Positions 26,425 through 35,234 of a stretch of DNA of 64,000 nt are shown one piece after another. The stretch is from Embleya hyalina. Its GTDB lineage: Bacteria; Actinomycetota; Actinomycetes; Streptomycetales; Streptomycetaceae. Within the stretch, counting starts at the first letter, position 1. Each line of letters starts with the position of its first letter. The stretch spans positions 1 through 64,000 of the forward strand of contig NZ_BIFH01000024.1 in the NCBI RefSeq assembly GCF_003967355.1, in the 5' to 3' direction. A model generated the notes under the pieces. That model made no database searches. It was given only the letters and a program-made list of their open reading frames with translations, and had not been told where the DNA came from. Made by a program: the position numbers and the translations under genes.

Positions 26425-27162
26425 TCAGGCGGAGAGCCCGGATCTCGCCGGCAGCGCCGCGTCGTAGCGATCGAGGACCAACCGGGCGATTTCGGGGGTG
26501 TCCGCGACCGGTTCGGTGACCAGCTCGGCACCGGCCGCCAGCGCCTGTCCGACGATGCGGTCCGGCAGGATCCCCGGCGCCAGCATGCAGGACGCCACCG
26601 CGATCCGCTCGGCGCCCAGGGCGCGCAACCCCTCGACCGCGGCGCCGACCGTGGAGCCCTGGTGGACGGAGGCGAACGCGGGGACCACGGCGCACCAACC
26701 GGTACGCCGCCACTCCCGCGCGACGATGGTGGTCACCGCGTTCGCCTCCGGATCGGTGGAGCCCGCGGTGGCCAGGACGACGCCGTAGCGGGCGTCTCCC
26801 GGCCGTACCCCGGCCTCGCGCATGCGCAGGTTCAAAGCGTCGAGCAGCAGCGGGGACGGGGCCAGTGTGGCCGTTTGGCGCACCGTCAATCCGCGGTGGC
26901 GCAGGACGTTCGGCACGTCCTGCTTGGCGTGGAACGCCGGGGTGAACAGCAGCGGCACCGCGACCGCGGTGTCCGCCCCCGCCTCGGCCAACTCGGCCAA
27001 CCGCTCCGGCACACGCGGGCCGCAGTGGTCCAGATAGCCGATCTCCACCCGCAACCCGGGCCGCAGCGCGCGCACCCGCGCGGCCAGGGCGGCCATCGCC
27101 GCGGCATGCCGGGGATCGCGGCTGCCGTGCGCGACGGCCACAAGCGGGGGAGCGAGGTTCAT
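26425..27162 (-). CDS. Sirohydrochlorin chelatase (CbiX/SirB family)
   Basis: A 245-aa class II chelatase that inserts Fe2+ (siroheme) or Co2+ (cobalamin) into sirohydrochlorin. The sequence starts MNLAPPLVAVAHGSRDPRH with the metal-binding His in AHGSRDPR. A second His lies in PLLFTPAFHAKQDVP. The duplicated second half (YGVVLATAGSTDPEAN) has lost the matching His, as in long CbiX/SirB forms. It starts 10 bp after the ABC permease in the sulfur operon, so the likely job is supplying siroheme to the sulfite reductase encoded at the other end of the same operon. Confidence 0.9.
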   Translation of the reverse strand: MNLAPPLVAVAHGSRDPRHAAAMAALAARVRALRPGLRVEIGYLDHCGPRVPERLAELAEAGADTAVAVPLLFTPAFHAKQDVPNVLRHRGLTVRQTATLAPSPLLLDALNLRMREAGVRPGDARYGVVLATAGSTDPEANAVTTIVAREWRRTGWCAVVPAFASVHQGSTVGAAVEGLRALGAERIAVASCMLAPGILPDRIVGQALAAGAELVTEPVADTPEIARLVLDRYDAALPARSGLSA

Positions 27163-27172
27163 GGCCGCCTTC

Positions 27173-28090
27173 CTACCGGCCCGCGACCAGGCCGCGCTGC
27201 CGCAGCACCAGGCGCTCGATCGGAGTGAACACCAGCATCTCGATGCCGATGCCCACGATCAGGATCATGAAGACCGCGGTCAACATCATCGGCATGTCGC
27301 CCAGGTCGCGTCCCTGGTCCATCAACTGTCCCAGACCCGAGCCCAGTTCCGGCCCCGCCGCGATCAGCTCGGCGGCCATCAGCGAGCGCCAGGAGAACGC
27401 CCAGCCCTGCTTGAGGCCGGCGATGTAGCCGGGCAGCGACGCGGGCAGCATCACGTGCCACACGCTGTTGAGCCCGCGCGCGCCGAGTACCCGACCCGCG
27501 CGCAGGTACAGCGGCGGGATCTGGTCGATGCCGGCCACCAGGCCGTTCGCGATCGAGGGCACCGCGCCGAGCAGCACCACCGCGTAGATCGCGCTGTTGT
27601 TCAGGCCGAACCAGATCACCGCCGGCGGCACCCACGCGACCGAGGGCAACGACTGCAACCCGGACAGGATCGGCCCGATCGCCGCCCGGATCCAGTTCAC
27701 CCGGGCCACGATCAGGCCCAGCGGGGTGCCGATGGCGACCGCGATCAAAAAGCCCAGGATGCCTCGGGAGAGGCTGGTCCACAGGATGTCGAAGACGGTG
27801 CCCTTCTTCCACTGCACCATGAACGCGTCCCACACGTCGGCGGGGCTGGGCAGCGCGTAGCGGGGCTTGATCTCCATGGAGTAGGCGATCTGCCAGGCGG
27901 CCAGCACCAGCACGATCGCGACGACCGGCGGCAGCACCTTCTCCAGGAGCACCCGGTGCGGGGGCTTGCGCTCCTTGTCGTAGGTCTCCAGCGCGTCCAG
28001 GCCGGCTTCGAGCCCGGCGAGGTCGTCCGCGTCGGTCTCCGGGGCGGCGTCCGCCCCGGGGGCGGGCTTGGTCAGATCAGGCGCGGCCAT
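27173..28090 (-). CDS. ssuC: Sulfonate/taurine-type ABC transporter permease
   Basis: A 305-aa inner-membrane permease of the BPD family. A charged cytoplasmic N-terminus (1-50) precedes six predicted helices beginning with VVAIVLVLAAWQIAYSM. The EAA-like loop reads LRAGRVLGARGLNSVWHVMLPASLPGYIAGLKQG, of which LPASLPGYIAGLKQG is the diagnostic part. FSWRSLMAAELIAA and the SsuC/TauC-like ending support the sulfonate group. It overlaps the ATPase gene by 14 bp. Cotranscription with cysDN and the reductase genes argues for sulfonate or related organosulfur import. Confidence 0.88.
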   Translation of the reverse strand: MAAPDLTKPAPGADAAPETDADDLAGLEAGLDALETYDKERKPPHRVLLEKVLPPVVAIVLVLAAWQIAYSMEIKPRYALPSPADVWDAFMVQWKKGTVFDILWTSLSRGILGFLIAVAIGTPLGLIVARVNWIRAAIGPILSGLQSLPSVAWVPPAVIWFGLNNSAIYAVVLLGAVPSIANGLVAGIDQIPPLYLRAGRVLGARGLNSVWHVMLPASLPGYIAGLKQGWAFSWRSLMAAELIAAGPELGSGLGQLMDQGRDLGDMPMMLTAVFMILIVGIGIEMLVFTPIERLVLRQRGLVAGR

Positions 28091-28874
28091 GGCGGCGGAT
28101 TTCCCCTCGCAGGTGGTCGGTGATCTCGACGGACAGATCCGACACGCCGGCCGATTCGATCCGGCGCGGCTGCGGTATGTCGATGGTCCACTCCCGGGCG
28201 ATCCGACCCGGGCGCGAGGACATCAGGACGACGCGCTGGGCGAGCCGCACGGCCTCGCGCACGTTGTGGGTCACGAACACCACCGAGCGGCCGGTCTCCG
28301 CCCAGATCCGGGTCAGTTCGTCGTGCAGCACGTCGCGGGTGATCGCGTCGAGGGCGGCGAACGGCTCGTCCATCAGGAGCAGGTCGCCGGCCTGGGCCAG
28401 CGCCCGGGCCAGCGCCACCCGCTGGCGCATGCCGCCGGACAGTTCGTGCACCCGCTTGCCGTACGCGCCGCCGAGTCGGACCAACTCCAGCAGCGCGTCG
28501 GCCTCGGCGCGGCGCTGCTCGCGCGGCACCCCGCGCAGTTTCAGGGCCAGTTCGATGTTCTTGCCCGCGGTCAGCCACGGGAACAGCGCGTGGTCCTGGA
28601 ACATCAGCGCGGGGCGGTCGCCGGAGACCTCGATGGTGCCCGAGGTGGGCCGGTCCAGGTCGGCGATCAGGTTGAGCAGGGTGGACTTCCCGCAGCCCGA
28701 CGCGCCCAGGAGGCAGACGAACTCGCCCGGGCCGACGGTCAGGTCGATGCCGTCCAGGACGGGGGTGCCGCCGCGTCGGCCGAAGATCTTGGTGACCTGG
28801 TCAAGGCGGACCGCGAAGCCGGTGTCGACGGGGGTCGTGGCCGTGGGCGTGGCCTCGCTGATGGTCTGGGTCAT
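28077..28874 (-). CDS. ssuB: Sulfonate-type ABC transporter ATP-binding protein
   Basis: A 265-aa ABC ATPase. Walker A is LLGASGCGKSTLLNLIA, the Q-loop is ALMFQDHALFPWLTAGKNIELAL, the signature is ELSGGMRQRVALARAL, Walker B is DLLLMDEPFAALDA and the switch His is in VVFVTHNVREAVRLAQ. The DHALFPWLT form is typical of the SsuB/TauB subfamily. ATG at 28874. It lies between the binding protein (82 bp upstream, with a hairpin in the gap) and the permease (14-bp overlap). Confidence 0.9.
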   Translation of the reverse strand: MTQTISEATPTATTPVDTGFAVRLDQVTKIFGRRGGTPVLDGIDLTVGPGEFVCLLGASGCGKSTLLNLIADLDRPTSGTIEVSGDRPALMFQDHALFPWLTAGKNIELALKLRGVPREQRRAEADALLELVRLGGAYGKRVHELSGGMRQRVALARALAQAGDLLLMDEPFAALDAITRDVLHDELTRIWAETGRSVVFVTHNVREAVRLAQRVVLMSSRPGRIAREWTIDIPQPRRIESAGVSDLSVEITDHLRGEIRRHGRA

Positions 28875-28917
28875 GTCCGGATCACCTCTCTCGGTGGCGC
28901 GTCGGGCGGGAAGTGCG

Positions 28918-28939
28918 CCCCGGGCGCGGTGGCCCGGGG
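28918..28939 (-). terminator. Intergenic hairpin between the binding-protein and ATPase genes
   Basis: A perfect 8-bp stem (CCCCGGGC / GCCCGGGG) with a 6-base loop lies 18 bp after the binding-protein stop. Such a stem can partly terminate or stabilise the upstream mRNA, giving excess binding protein over ATPase and permease. That effect is inference. Confidence 0.45.
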
Positions 28940-28956
28940 GGAGAACGACGAGCGGA

Positions 28957-30108
28957 TTACTTCTTCGGGCCCAGTCCGGCGTCGGCGACCGCGGGCTTGC
29001 CGGCGGCGGCGAGGACCTTGTTCAGGATGGTCAGGTCGTAGATGCCGTGGATGTCGAGCTTCTTGGTCACGCCGACCGCGACCCCGTCCTCGGACAGCTT
29101 CACCAGCGACGCCGCGAGCGGGTCGTTGGTGATGGCGATGTTCGGCCAGGCCGCGTCGAGCACGTTCTGCGCGAGCGGCTTGCCCGCGAACTCGGTGATC
29201 TTGGCGTTGACCGCGGCCTTGGCCTTGTCCTGGTTGCCCGCCGCCCAGTCGTTCGCGGCGACCTGCCCCTTGATCAGGGCCTCGACGGTGTCCGGGTGTT
29301 CCTTGAGGAACTTGGTGGACACGATCAGGTCGGTGGTGACGAACTTGCCCTCCGGCCACAACGTGCGCTCGTCCACGAGCACCTTGGCGTTGGCCTCGAG
29401 CACCAGCCGGGTGGCCCACGGCTCGGGCAGCCAGGCGCCGTCCAGGTCGCCCTTCTGGAACGCGGCGAGGGTCTGCGCGTTGTCGGTCGGGACCACGCTC
29501 ACGTCGCCCTTGCCCGAGGTGTCCACGCTGTAGCCGTTCTTGGTCAGCCACGCGCGCAGGGCGACGTCCTGGGTGCCGCCGAGCTGCGGCGAGGCGATCT
29601 TCTTGCCCTTGAGGTCGGCGGGCCCGTTGATGCCCGGCTTGACCACCAGCGACGCGCCGCCCGAGGTGGCGCCCGCGACGATCCGCAGGAGTTCGCCGTT
29701 GGTGCTGGTGAACCCGGAGATCGAGGGGTTCGGACCGATGTAGGTCGCGTCGATCGAACCGCCCTTGAGCGCCTCGATCGCGGCCGGACCGGCGTTGAAC
29801 ACCTGCGGCTTGATCTCGGTGGTGCCCAACTCCTTCGCGAAGAAGCCCTCGTTCAGCCCGATCAGCGGCGTCGCGTGGGTGACGTTGGCGAAGAAGCCGA
29901 GTCGGATCTGCGAGGCCGACGTACCCGCCTTCGCGCCGCCCGTCGCCGGACCCGCGCCCGCGGCCGGCGTGTTCTTCTTGTCGTCCTTCTTGTCCGAGCC
30001 GTAGCCGCACGCGGACATGGCGAGCAGCGGCAGGAGGAGGGCGGCGGCGAAGCCGGTACGGATGGATCTGCGGCGGTATTGGCCGGATTGCGTCCCGAAA
30101 ACGGACAT
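28957..30108 (-). CDS. ssuA: Sulfonate/taurine-type ABC substrate-binding lipoprotein
   Basis: A 383-aa secreted lipoprotein. The signal peptide has a basic start (YRRRSIR), a hydrophobic core (FAAALLLPLLA) and a lipobox LAMSAC with Cys34. A charged/Gly linker follows, then a type II binding fold: IRLGFFANVTHATPLIGLNEG, GGSIDATYIGPNPSISGF, ADLKGKKIASPQLGGTQD, GDLDGAWLPEPWATRL. The family covers sulfonates, taurine, nitrate and similar ligands; location inside the cys operon favours organosulfur. ATG at 30108. A 10-bp hairpin (30126-30149) lies just upstream. Confidence 0.88.
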   Translation of the reverse strand: MSVFGTQSGQYRRRSIRTGFAAALLLPLLAMSACGYGSDKKDDKKNTPAAGAGPATGGAKAGTSASQIRLGFFANVTHATPLIGLNEGFFAKELGTTEIKPQVFNAGPAAIEALKGGSIDATYIGPNPSISGFTSTNGELLRIVAGATSGGASLVVKPGINGPADLKGKKIASPQLGGTQDVALRAWLTKNGYSVDTSGKGDVSVVPTDNAQTLAAFQKGDLDGAWLPEPWATRLVLEANAKVLVDERTLWPEGKFVTTDLIVSTKFLKEHPDTVEALIKGQVAANDWAAGNQDKAKAAVNAKITEFAGKPLAQNVLDAAWPNIAITNDPLAASLVKLSEDGVAVGVTKKLDIHGIYDLTILNKVLAAAGKPAVADAGLGPKK

Positions 30109-30125
30109 GCGGGGACCTTCCCTCG

Positions 30126-30149
30126 GGCCCGCGCCGTCGGGCGCGGGCC
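30126..30149 (-). terminator. Hairpin between cysN and ssuA
   Basis: GGCCCGCGCC and GGCGCGGGCC pair perfectly around a 4-base loop, 87 bp after the cysN stop and 18 bp before the ssuA start. It may terminate cysN transcription or act as a 5'-UTR element for ssuA, so the ssu genes may be partly uncoupled from cysHDN. Confidence 0.5.
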
Positions 30150-30235
30150 GGGATGACGAATGTGATGGGCGACGGGCGATGCCACGAACAGGGCTGACGG
30201 AGCGTCAAAAGCGGGTGGTCAGACCCGCGTTCGGA

Positions 30236-31582
30236 TCAGCCGTGACATCGGCCCGGCGCGGCGAACGCGGCGCCGGCCATGCCGGCGGTGAGCGTGGAGC
30301 CGTCGGCCTCGTCGATCAACAGGAAGGAACCGGTACGGCGGCCGACGGCGTAGTCGTCGAGCGCGAGCGGCTGGGCGGTGCGCAGGACCACGCGCGCGAT
30401 GTCGTTGGCGCGCAGTTCGGTCGGGTGCTGCTCGTGACCGAGTTCGCCGTCGATCGGCGCGTTCAGGTCGAGCCGGTAGGCGATGTCCTTGACGATCGCC
30501 TTGACCGTGCGGGTGGTGTGCTTGAGCAACACCCGGTCGCCGGTGCGCAGCGGCCGGTCGGCGACGTGGCACACGGTCGCCTCCACGTCCTGGGTCGGGG
30601 TGGGCGCCTCGTCGATCGGCGCGATCAGGTCGCCGCGCGAGACGTCCACGTCGTCGGCGAGCCGCAGGGTGACCGACTCGCCCTGCCGGGCCCGCCGGAC
30701 GGGGACGCCGAGCCGGTCGATGCCGGCGATCGTGGTGCGCTGTCCCGACGGCAGCACCACCACCTCGTCGTCCTCGTGGAACACGCCGGAGGCGATCTGC
30801 CCGGCGTAGCCCCGGTAGTCGCGGTACTCGTCGTCGGACTGCGGCCGCAGCACGTACTGCACGGGGAAGCGCGCGGGCTCCTGCGTCGGGTCGGTCTCGA
30901 CCGGCACCGTCTCCAGGTATTCCAGCAGCGTCGGCCCGGAGAACCAGTCCATGTGCGAGCTGGGGTCCACCACGTTGTCCCCGCGCAGCGCGGACACCGG
31001 GATCGAGCGCACGTCCGGCACCCCGAGCGCCTTCGCGTATTCGGTGAACGTGTTGGCGACCTCGGCGAAGCGCTCCTCGCTGTAGTCGACCAGGTCCATC
31101 TTGTTGACCGCGAGCACCACGTGCGGCACCCGCAGCAGCGCCGCCACCGCCGCGTGGCGCCGGGTCTGCTCGACCACGCCGTTGCGCGCGTCCACAAGCA
31201 CCACGGCCAGCTCCGCCGTGGAGGCGCCGGTGACCATGTTGCGCGTGTACTGCACGTGTCCCGGGGTGTCGGCGAGGATGAACCGGCGCCGGGCGGTGGC
31301 GAAGTAGCGGTAGGCGACGTCGATGGTGATGCCCTGCTCGCGCTCGGCCCGCAGGCCGTCGGTGAGCAGCGCGAGGTCCGCCTCCTCCTGGCCGCGCTCG
31401 TTGCTGACCCGGGTCACCGCCTCCAACTGGTCGCTCAGCACCGACTTCGAGTCGTGCAGCAACCGGCCCACCAGGGTCGACTTGCCGTCGTCGACGGAAC
31501 CCGCGGTGGCCAGTCGGAGCAGGCCCACACGATCGTCGACGGTCACGCCGGCCGTCGGGGAAATCTCGGACGTCCCACTCAT
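30236..31582 (-). CDS. cysN: Sulfate adenylyltransferase subunit 1 (GTPase)
   Basis: The GTPase subunit that drives CysD-catalysed formation of adenosine 5'-phosphosulfate (APS) from sulfate and ATP. The 448-aa protein is an EF-Tu-like GTPase: G1 GSVDDGKSTLVGRLLHD, G3 DTPGHVQYTRNM, G4 NKMDLVDY, then two beta-barrel domains. There is no C-terminal APS-kinase (CysC) fusion. ATG at 31582 lies 2 bp after the cysD stop, so the two are translationally linked. Confidence 0.96.
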   Translation of the reverse strand: MSGTSEISPTAGVTVDDRVGLLRLATAGSVDDGKSTLVGRLLHDSKSVLSDQLEAVTRVSNERGQEEADLALLTDGLRAEREQGITIDVAYRYFATARRRFILADTPGHVQYTRNMVTGASTAELAVVLVDARNGVVEQTRRHAAVAALLRVPHVVLAVNKMDLVDYSEERFAEVANTFTEYAKALGVPDVRSIPVSALRGDNVVDPSSHMDWFSGPTLLEYLETVPVETDPTQEPARFPVQYVLRPQSDDEYRDYRGYAGQIASGVFHEDDEVVVLPSGQRTTIAGIDRLGVPVRRARQGESVTLRLADDVDVSRGDLIAPIDEAPTPTQDVEATVCHVADRPLRTGDRVLLKHTTRTVKAIVKDIAYRLDLNAPIDGELGHEQHPTELRANDIARVVLRTAQPLALDDYAVGRRTGSFLLIDEADGSTLTAGMAGAAFAAPGRCHG

Positions 31583-31584
31583 GA

Positions 31585-32511
31585 CTAGAAGTACCCCTCG
31601 CGCTTGCGGTCCTCCATCGCGGCTTCGGACATCTTGTCGTCCGCGCGCGTGGCACCTCGTTCGGTCAGCCTGCTCACCGCGATCTCGGCGATGACGTCCG
31701 CCACCGTGGCGGCGGGGGAGTCGACGGCACCGGTGCAGCTCATGTCGCCGACCGTGCGGTAGCGCACCACGCGCCGCACGACGGCCTCGTCGGCCCGGGC
31801 GCCGCCCCACTCGCCGGGGGAGAGCCACATGCCGTTGCGCTCGAAGACCTCGCGCTCGTGCGAGAAGTAGATCCGCGGCAGCGCGATCTTCTCCCGCTCG
31901 ATGTACTGCCACACGTCCAGCTCGGTCCAGTTCGAGATCGGGAACACCCGCACGTGCTCGCCGACGCGGTGCCGGCCGTTGTACAGCTGCCACAACTCGG
32001 GGCGCTGGCGCCGCGGGTCCCACGCGCCGAACTCGTCGCGCAGCGAGAACACCCGCTCCTTGGCCCGGGCCTTCTCCTCGTCGCGTCGGCCGCCGCCGAA
32101 CACCGCGTCGAAGCGGTGCGACTCGATCGCCTCCAGGAGCGGCACCGTCTGCAGCGGGTTGCGGGTGCCGTCGGGGCGCTCGCGCAACCGGCCGTTGTCG
32201 ATGAACTCCTGCACGCTCGCCACGTGCAGCCGCAGATTGTGCTCGGCCACCACGTTGTCGCGGTATTCGATGACCTCTGGGAAGTTGTGCCCGGTATCGA
32301 CGTGTAGGAGCGCGAACGGCACCTGCGCCGGCCAGAAGGCCTTGCGCGCCAGGTGCAACATCACGATCGAGTCCTTGCCGCCGGAGAACAGGATCACCGG
32401 CTTCTCGAACTCGCCCGCCACCTCGCGGAAGATGTGCACGGACTCGGCTTCCAACGCGTCCAGGTGGGTCAGGGCTCCGGGTGCGGTGCCCTTGTCGATC
32501 GTCGTGGTCAC
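31585..32511 (-). CDS. cysD: Sulfate adenylyltransferase subunit 2
   Basis: The catalytic subunit of the heterodimeric ATP sulfurylase. The 308-aa product has the PP-loop KPVILFSGGKDSIVMLHLARKAF, LLHVDTGHNFPEVIEYRD, FGGGRRDEEKARAKERVFSLRD and the C-terminal GDMSCTGAVDS with RKREGYF at the end. GTG at 32511 has GGAGGGG upstream; an in-frame ATG at 32541 would add ten poorly conserved residues. cysN follows after 2 bp. cysH is 55 bp upstream with no cysC between them. Confidence 0.96.
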   Translation of the reverse strand: MTTTIDKGTAPGALTHLDALEAESVHIFREVAGEFEKPVILFSGGKDSIVMLHLARKAFWPAQVPFALLHVDTGHNFPEVIEYRDNVVAEHNLRLHVASVQEFIDNGRLRERPDGTRNPLQTVPLLEAIESHRFDAVFGGGRRDEEKARAKERVFSLRDEFGAWDPRRQRPELWQLYNGRHRVGEHVRVFPISNWTELDVWQYIEREKIALPRIYFSHEREVFERNGMWLSPGEWGGARADEAVVRRVVRYRTVGDMSCTGAVDSPAATVADVIAEIAVSRLTERGATRADDKMSEAAMEDRKREGYF

Positions 32512-32566
32512 GCCAACCCCTCCTTCGTCTTCGTCGAGCACGGTGCCGTGGTGCGTATCGGGCCGG

Positions 32567-33265
32567 TCATGCGTGGATCCCGCACTCGGTCTTGCCCAGG
32601 CCGGCCCAGCGGCCGGCGCGGGCGTCCTCGCCGGGAGCGACCCGGCGGGTGCAGGGCGCGCAGCCGATCGAGGCGTAGCCGTCCATCAGGAGCGGGTTGG
32701 TCAGCACGCCGTGCTCGGCGATGTAGGCCTCCACGTCGTCCTGGGTCCAGCGCGCGATCGGGGCGACCTTGACCTTGCGCCGACGCGCGTCCCAGGAGAC
32801 GACCGGGGTGTTCGCCCGGCTCGGCGAGTCGTCCCGGCGCAGGCCCGTGGCCCACGCGCGGTAGTCGGTCAGCGCCCGCTCCAGCGGCGCCACCTTGCGC
32901 ATCGCGCAACACGCGTCGGGGTCGCGATCGTGCAGCGCGGGGCCGTACTTCGCGTCCTGCTCGACGACGGTCAGCTCCGGGTGCACGGTGATCACGTTCA
33001 CGTCGTAGACCGCGTCGACCGCGTCGCGGGTGCCGATGGTCTCGGGGAAGTGGTAGCCCGTGTCGAGGAAGACCACGTCCACCCCGGGGGCGACCTTCGA
33101 GGCCAGGTGTGCCACCACGGCGTCCTCCATCGAGGAGGTCACGCACCAGGCCGGGCCGAACCGCTCGTGCGTCCAGGCCAGGATCTCGGACGCGGTCGCG
33201 TCCTCCAGTTCGAGCGCCGCCCGGCCGGCGAGCGCTTCGAGGTCGGTGCTCTCGGTGACGGTCAT
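32567..33265 (-). CDS. cysH: Assimilatory adenylylsulfate (APS) reductase, CysH type
   Basis: Reduces activated sulfate to sulfite with thioredoxin or an equivalent donor. The 232-aa enzyme carries the [4Fe-4S] set that marks the APS-using bacterial form: Cys119-Cys120 (DACCAMRKVAPL), Cys202 and Cys205 (SIGCAPCTRRV). The catalytic Cys is 228 in GKTECGIH. SSMEDAVVAHL and FLDTGYHFPET form the PP-type nucleotide site. An APS reductase needs no APS kinase, which agrees with the missing cysC. ATG at 33265 has AGGAGGAGG upstream and overlaps the stop of the zinc-ribbon gene (ATGA). Confidence 0.94.
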   Translation of the reverse strand: MTVTESTDLEALAGRAALELEDATASEILAWTHERFGPAWCVTSSMEDAVVAHLASKVAPGVDVVFLDTGYHFPETIGTRDAVDAVYDVNVITVHPELTVVEQDAKYGPALHDRDPDACCAMRKVAPLERALTDYRAWATGLRRDDSPSRANTPVVSWDARRRKVKVAPIARWTQDDVEAYIAEHGVLTNPLLMDGYASIGCAPCTRRVAPGEDARAGRWAGLGKTECGIHA

Positions 33266-33540
33266 CGGCCCTCCTCCTGTGCGATCGACTGGTGCGTGTG
33301 GCCGGCGAGCGGCTCGGTGCCGGGCCCGTCGGGGCCCCGCTGCCCGTCGCCATGCTTCTCGGGGCTGTGCCGTGTGGGGAAGACCAGGCCGAGGAACTTC
33401 AGCGAGAACGCCCGCCGGCAGGCCGAGCACAACCAGGTGCCGTGCCCCTCCTCGTGCGGGCGCAGGTCCTCGTCGCCGCAGAAGGGGCAGTAGAACGGCA
33501 CGGCCCGTTGGCCCGGCTCGGCACCGCCGGCGGCGCTCAC
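33262..33540 (-). CDS. 92-aa zinc-ribbon-like protein between sulfite reductase and APS reductase genes
   Basis: A small soluble protein with two CxxC knuckles, FYCPFCGDEDLRP and WLCSACRRAFSLKFLGL, forming a likely zinc ribbon or rubredoxin-like site in the first half. A hydrophilic tail rich in His, Gly and Pro follows. GTG at 33540 overlaps the upstream stop (GTGA) and its own stop overlaps the cysH start (ATGA), so the three genes are translationally coupled. The same small gene occupies this place in other streptomycete sulfur clusters, from memory. A role as a regulator, chaperone or electron carrier for the reductases is possible, but nothing in the sequence decides between them. Confidence 0.8.
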   Translation of the reverse strand: MSAAGGAEPGQRAVPFYCPFCGDEDLRPHEEGHGTWLCSACRRAFSLKFLGLVFPTRHSPEKHGDGQRGPDGPGTEPLAGHTHQSIAQEEGR

Positions 33541-35234
33541 GACAGGTCCGTGTCGGTCGCGCGCACGGCCCACTGGGCGAAGCGCTCGCCCTCGCCGCGC
33601 TGTTCCTCGAAACGACGCAGCACCCGCTCGATGTAGTCGGCCAGCCCGGCCGAGGTCACCTTGAGACCGCGGATCTTGCGGCCGAAGCCGGGGTCGAGGC
33701 CCAGGCCCCCGCCCAGGTGCACCTGGTAGCCCTCGACCTGCTCGCCGCTCTCGTCCAGGACCAACTGGCCCTTGAGGCCGAAGTCGGCGACCTGGATGCG
33801 CGCGCAGGCGTTCGGGCAGCCGTTGATGTTGATCGTGATCGGCTGGTCGAACTCCGGGAGCCGCTGCTCCAGTTCGTCGATCAGCGTGATCCCGCGACCC
33901 TTGGTCTCCACGATCGCCAGCTTGCAGAACTCGATGCCGGTGCAGGCCATCGTGCCGCGCCGGAAGGGACTCGGGTCCACCCGCAGGCCGAGCGCCTCCA
34001 GACCCTCCTTGAGCGAGGCCACCTTGTCCTCGGCGACGTCCAGGATGAGCATCTTCTGCTCGACCGTGGTGCGCACCCGGTCCGATCCGTGCCGCTCGGC
34101 GAGGTCGGCGATCTTGCCCAGCGTGGCCCCGTCCACCCGGCCCACGCGCGGGGCGAAGCCGACGTAGAAGCCGCCGCCCTTTTGCGGACGCACGCCGACA
34201 TGGTCGCGCCACACTTGCGCGGGCGCGTCCGGCGCGGGGCCGTCGATCAGCTTGCGCTCCAGGTATTCGCTCTCCAGCACCTCGCGGAAGCGCTCCGGCC
34301 CCCAGTCGGCGACCAGGAACTTCAGTCGCGCGCGGTTGCGCAGCCGGCGGTAGCCGTAGTCGCGGAAGATCGAGATGACGCCCTCCCAGACCTGCGGCAC
34401 CTCCTCCAGCGGCACCCAGGCGCCCAGTCGCACCGCGAGCTTGGGGTTGGTGGACAGCCCCCCGCCGACCCAGACGTCGAAGCCCGGACCGAACTCGGGG
34501 TGCACGACGCCCACGAAGGAGACGTCGTTGATCTCGTGCGCGACGTCGAGCAGCGGCGATCCGGAGATCGCGGTCTTGAACTTGCGCGGCAGGTTGGAGT
34601 ATTCGGGCTTGCCGATGTAGAGCCGGTTGATCTCGTCGATGGCCCAGGTGCCGTCGATGATCTCTTCCTCGGCGATGCCCGCCACCGGGGAGCCGAGCAC
34701 CACGCGCGGGGTGTCGCCGCACGCCTCGGTCGTGGACAGGCCGACGCCCTCCAGGATCCGCCAGATCTCCGGGACGTCCTCGATCCGGATCCAGTGGAAC
34801 TGCACGTTCTGCCGGTCGGTGATGTCGGCCGTGCCGCGCGCGAACCGCTCGGAGACCTCGGCGACGGCGCGCAGTTGGGCCAGGTTCAGCCGGCCGCCGT
34901 CGACCCGCACGCGCAGCATGAAGTATTCGTCGTCCAGCTCGTGCGGCTCCAGCACGCCGGTCTTGCCGCCGTCGATCCCGGGCTTGCGCTGCGTGTACAG
35001 GCCCCACCACCGCATGCGTCCGCGCAGGTCGTTGGGGTCGATCGAGGCGAAGCCGCGGTGGGCGTAGACGTTCTCGATGCGGGCTCGCACGTTGAGACCG
35101 TCGTCGTCCTTCTTGAACTGCTCGTTGCCGTTGAGCGGTTCACGATGGCCGAGGGCCCACTGACCCTCGCCGCGATGGCGAGCGGTCTTGCGGGCGCGGG
35201 GACCGCTGCCGGCGGTGTCGGTAGTGGCGGCCAT
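33537..35234 (-). CDS. sir: Ferredoxin-type assimilatory sulfite reductase (siroheme, 4Fe-4S)
   Basis: Six-electron reduction of sulfite to sulfide; nitrite is an alternative substrate for this family. The 565-aa protein has the duplicated ferredoxin-like/siroheme fold: GRMRWWGLYTQRKPG and DEYFMLRVRVDGGRLN at the N-terminal half, and the cluster Cys residues 431, 437 (ACTGIEFCKLA), 473 and 477 (NGCPNACAR). Context with cysH, cysDN and the siroheme chelatase settles the sulfite role. ATG at 35234 follows GGAGGACG. It is the first structural gene of the operon, 133 bp behind a Cys-containing leader peptide. Confidence 0.93.
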   Translation of the reverse strand: MAATTDTAGSGPRARKTARHRGEGQWALGHREPLNGNEQFKKDDDGLNVRARIENVYAHRGFASIDPNDLRGRMRWWGLYTQRKPGIDGGKTGVLEPHELDDEYFMLRVRVDGGRLNLAQLRAVAEVSERFARGTADITDRQNVQFHWIRIEDVPEIWRILEGVGLSTTEACGDTPRVVLGSPVAGIAEEEIIDGTWAIDEINRLYIGKPEYSNLPRKFKTAISGSPLLDVAHEINDVSFVGVVHPEFGPGFDVWVGGGLSTNPKLAVRLGAWVPLEEVPQVWEGVISIFRDYGYRRLRNRARLKFLVADWGPERFREVLESEYLERKLIDGPAPDAPAQVWRDHVGVRPQKGGGFYVGFAPRVGRVDGATLGKIADLAERHGSDRVRTTVEQKMLILDVAEDKVASLKEGLEALGLRVDPSPFRRGTMACTGIEFCKLAIVETKGRGITLIDELEQRLPEFDQPITININGCPNACARIQVADFGLKGQLVLDESGEQVEGYQVHLGGGLGLDPGFGRKIRGLKVTSAGLADYIERVLRRFEEQRGEGERFAQWAVRATDTDLS

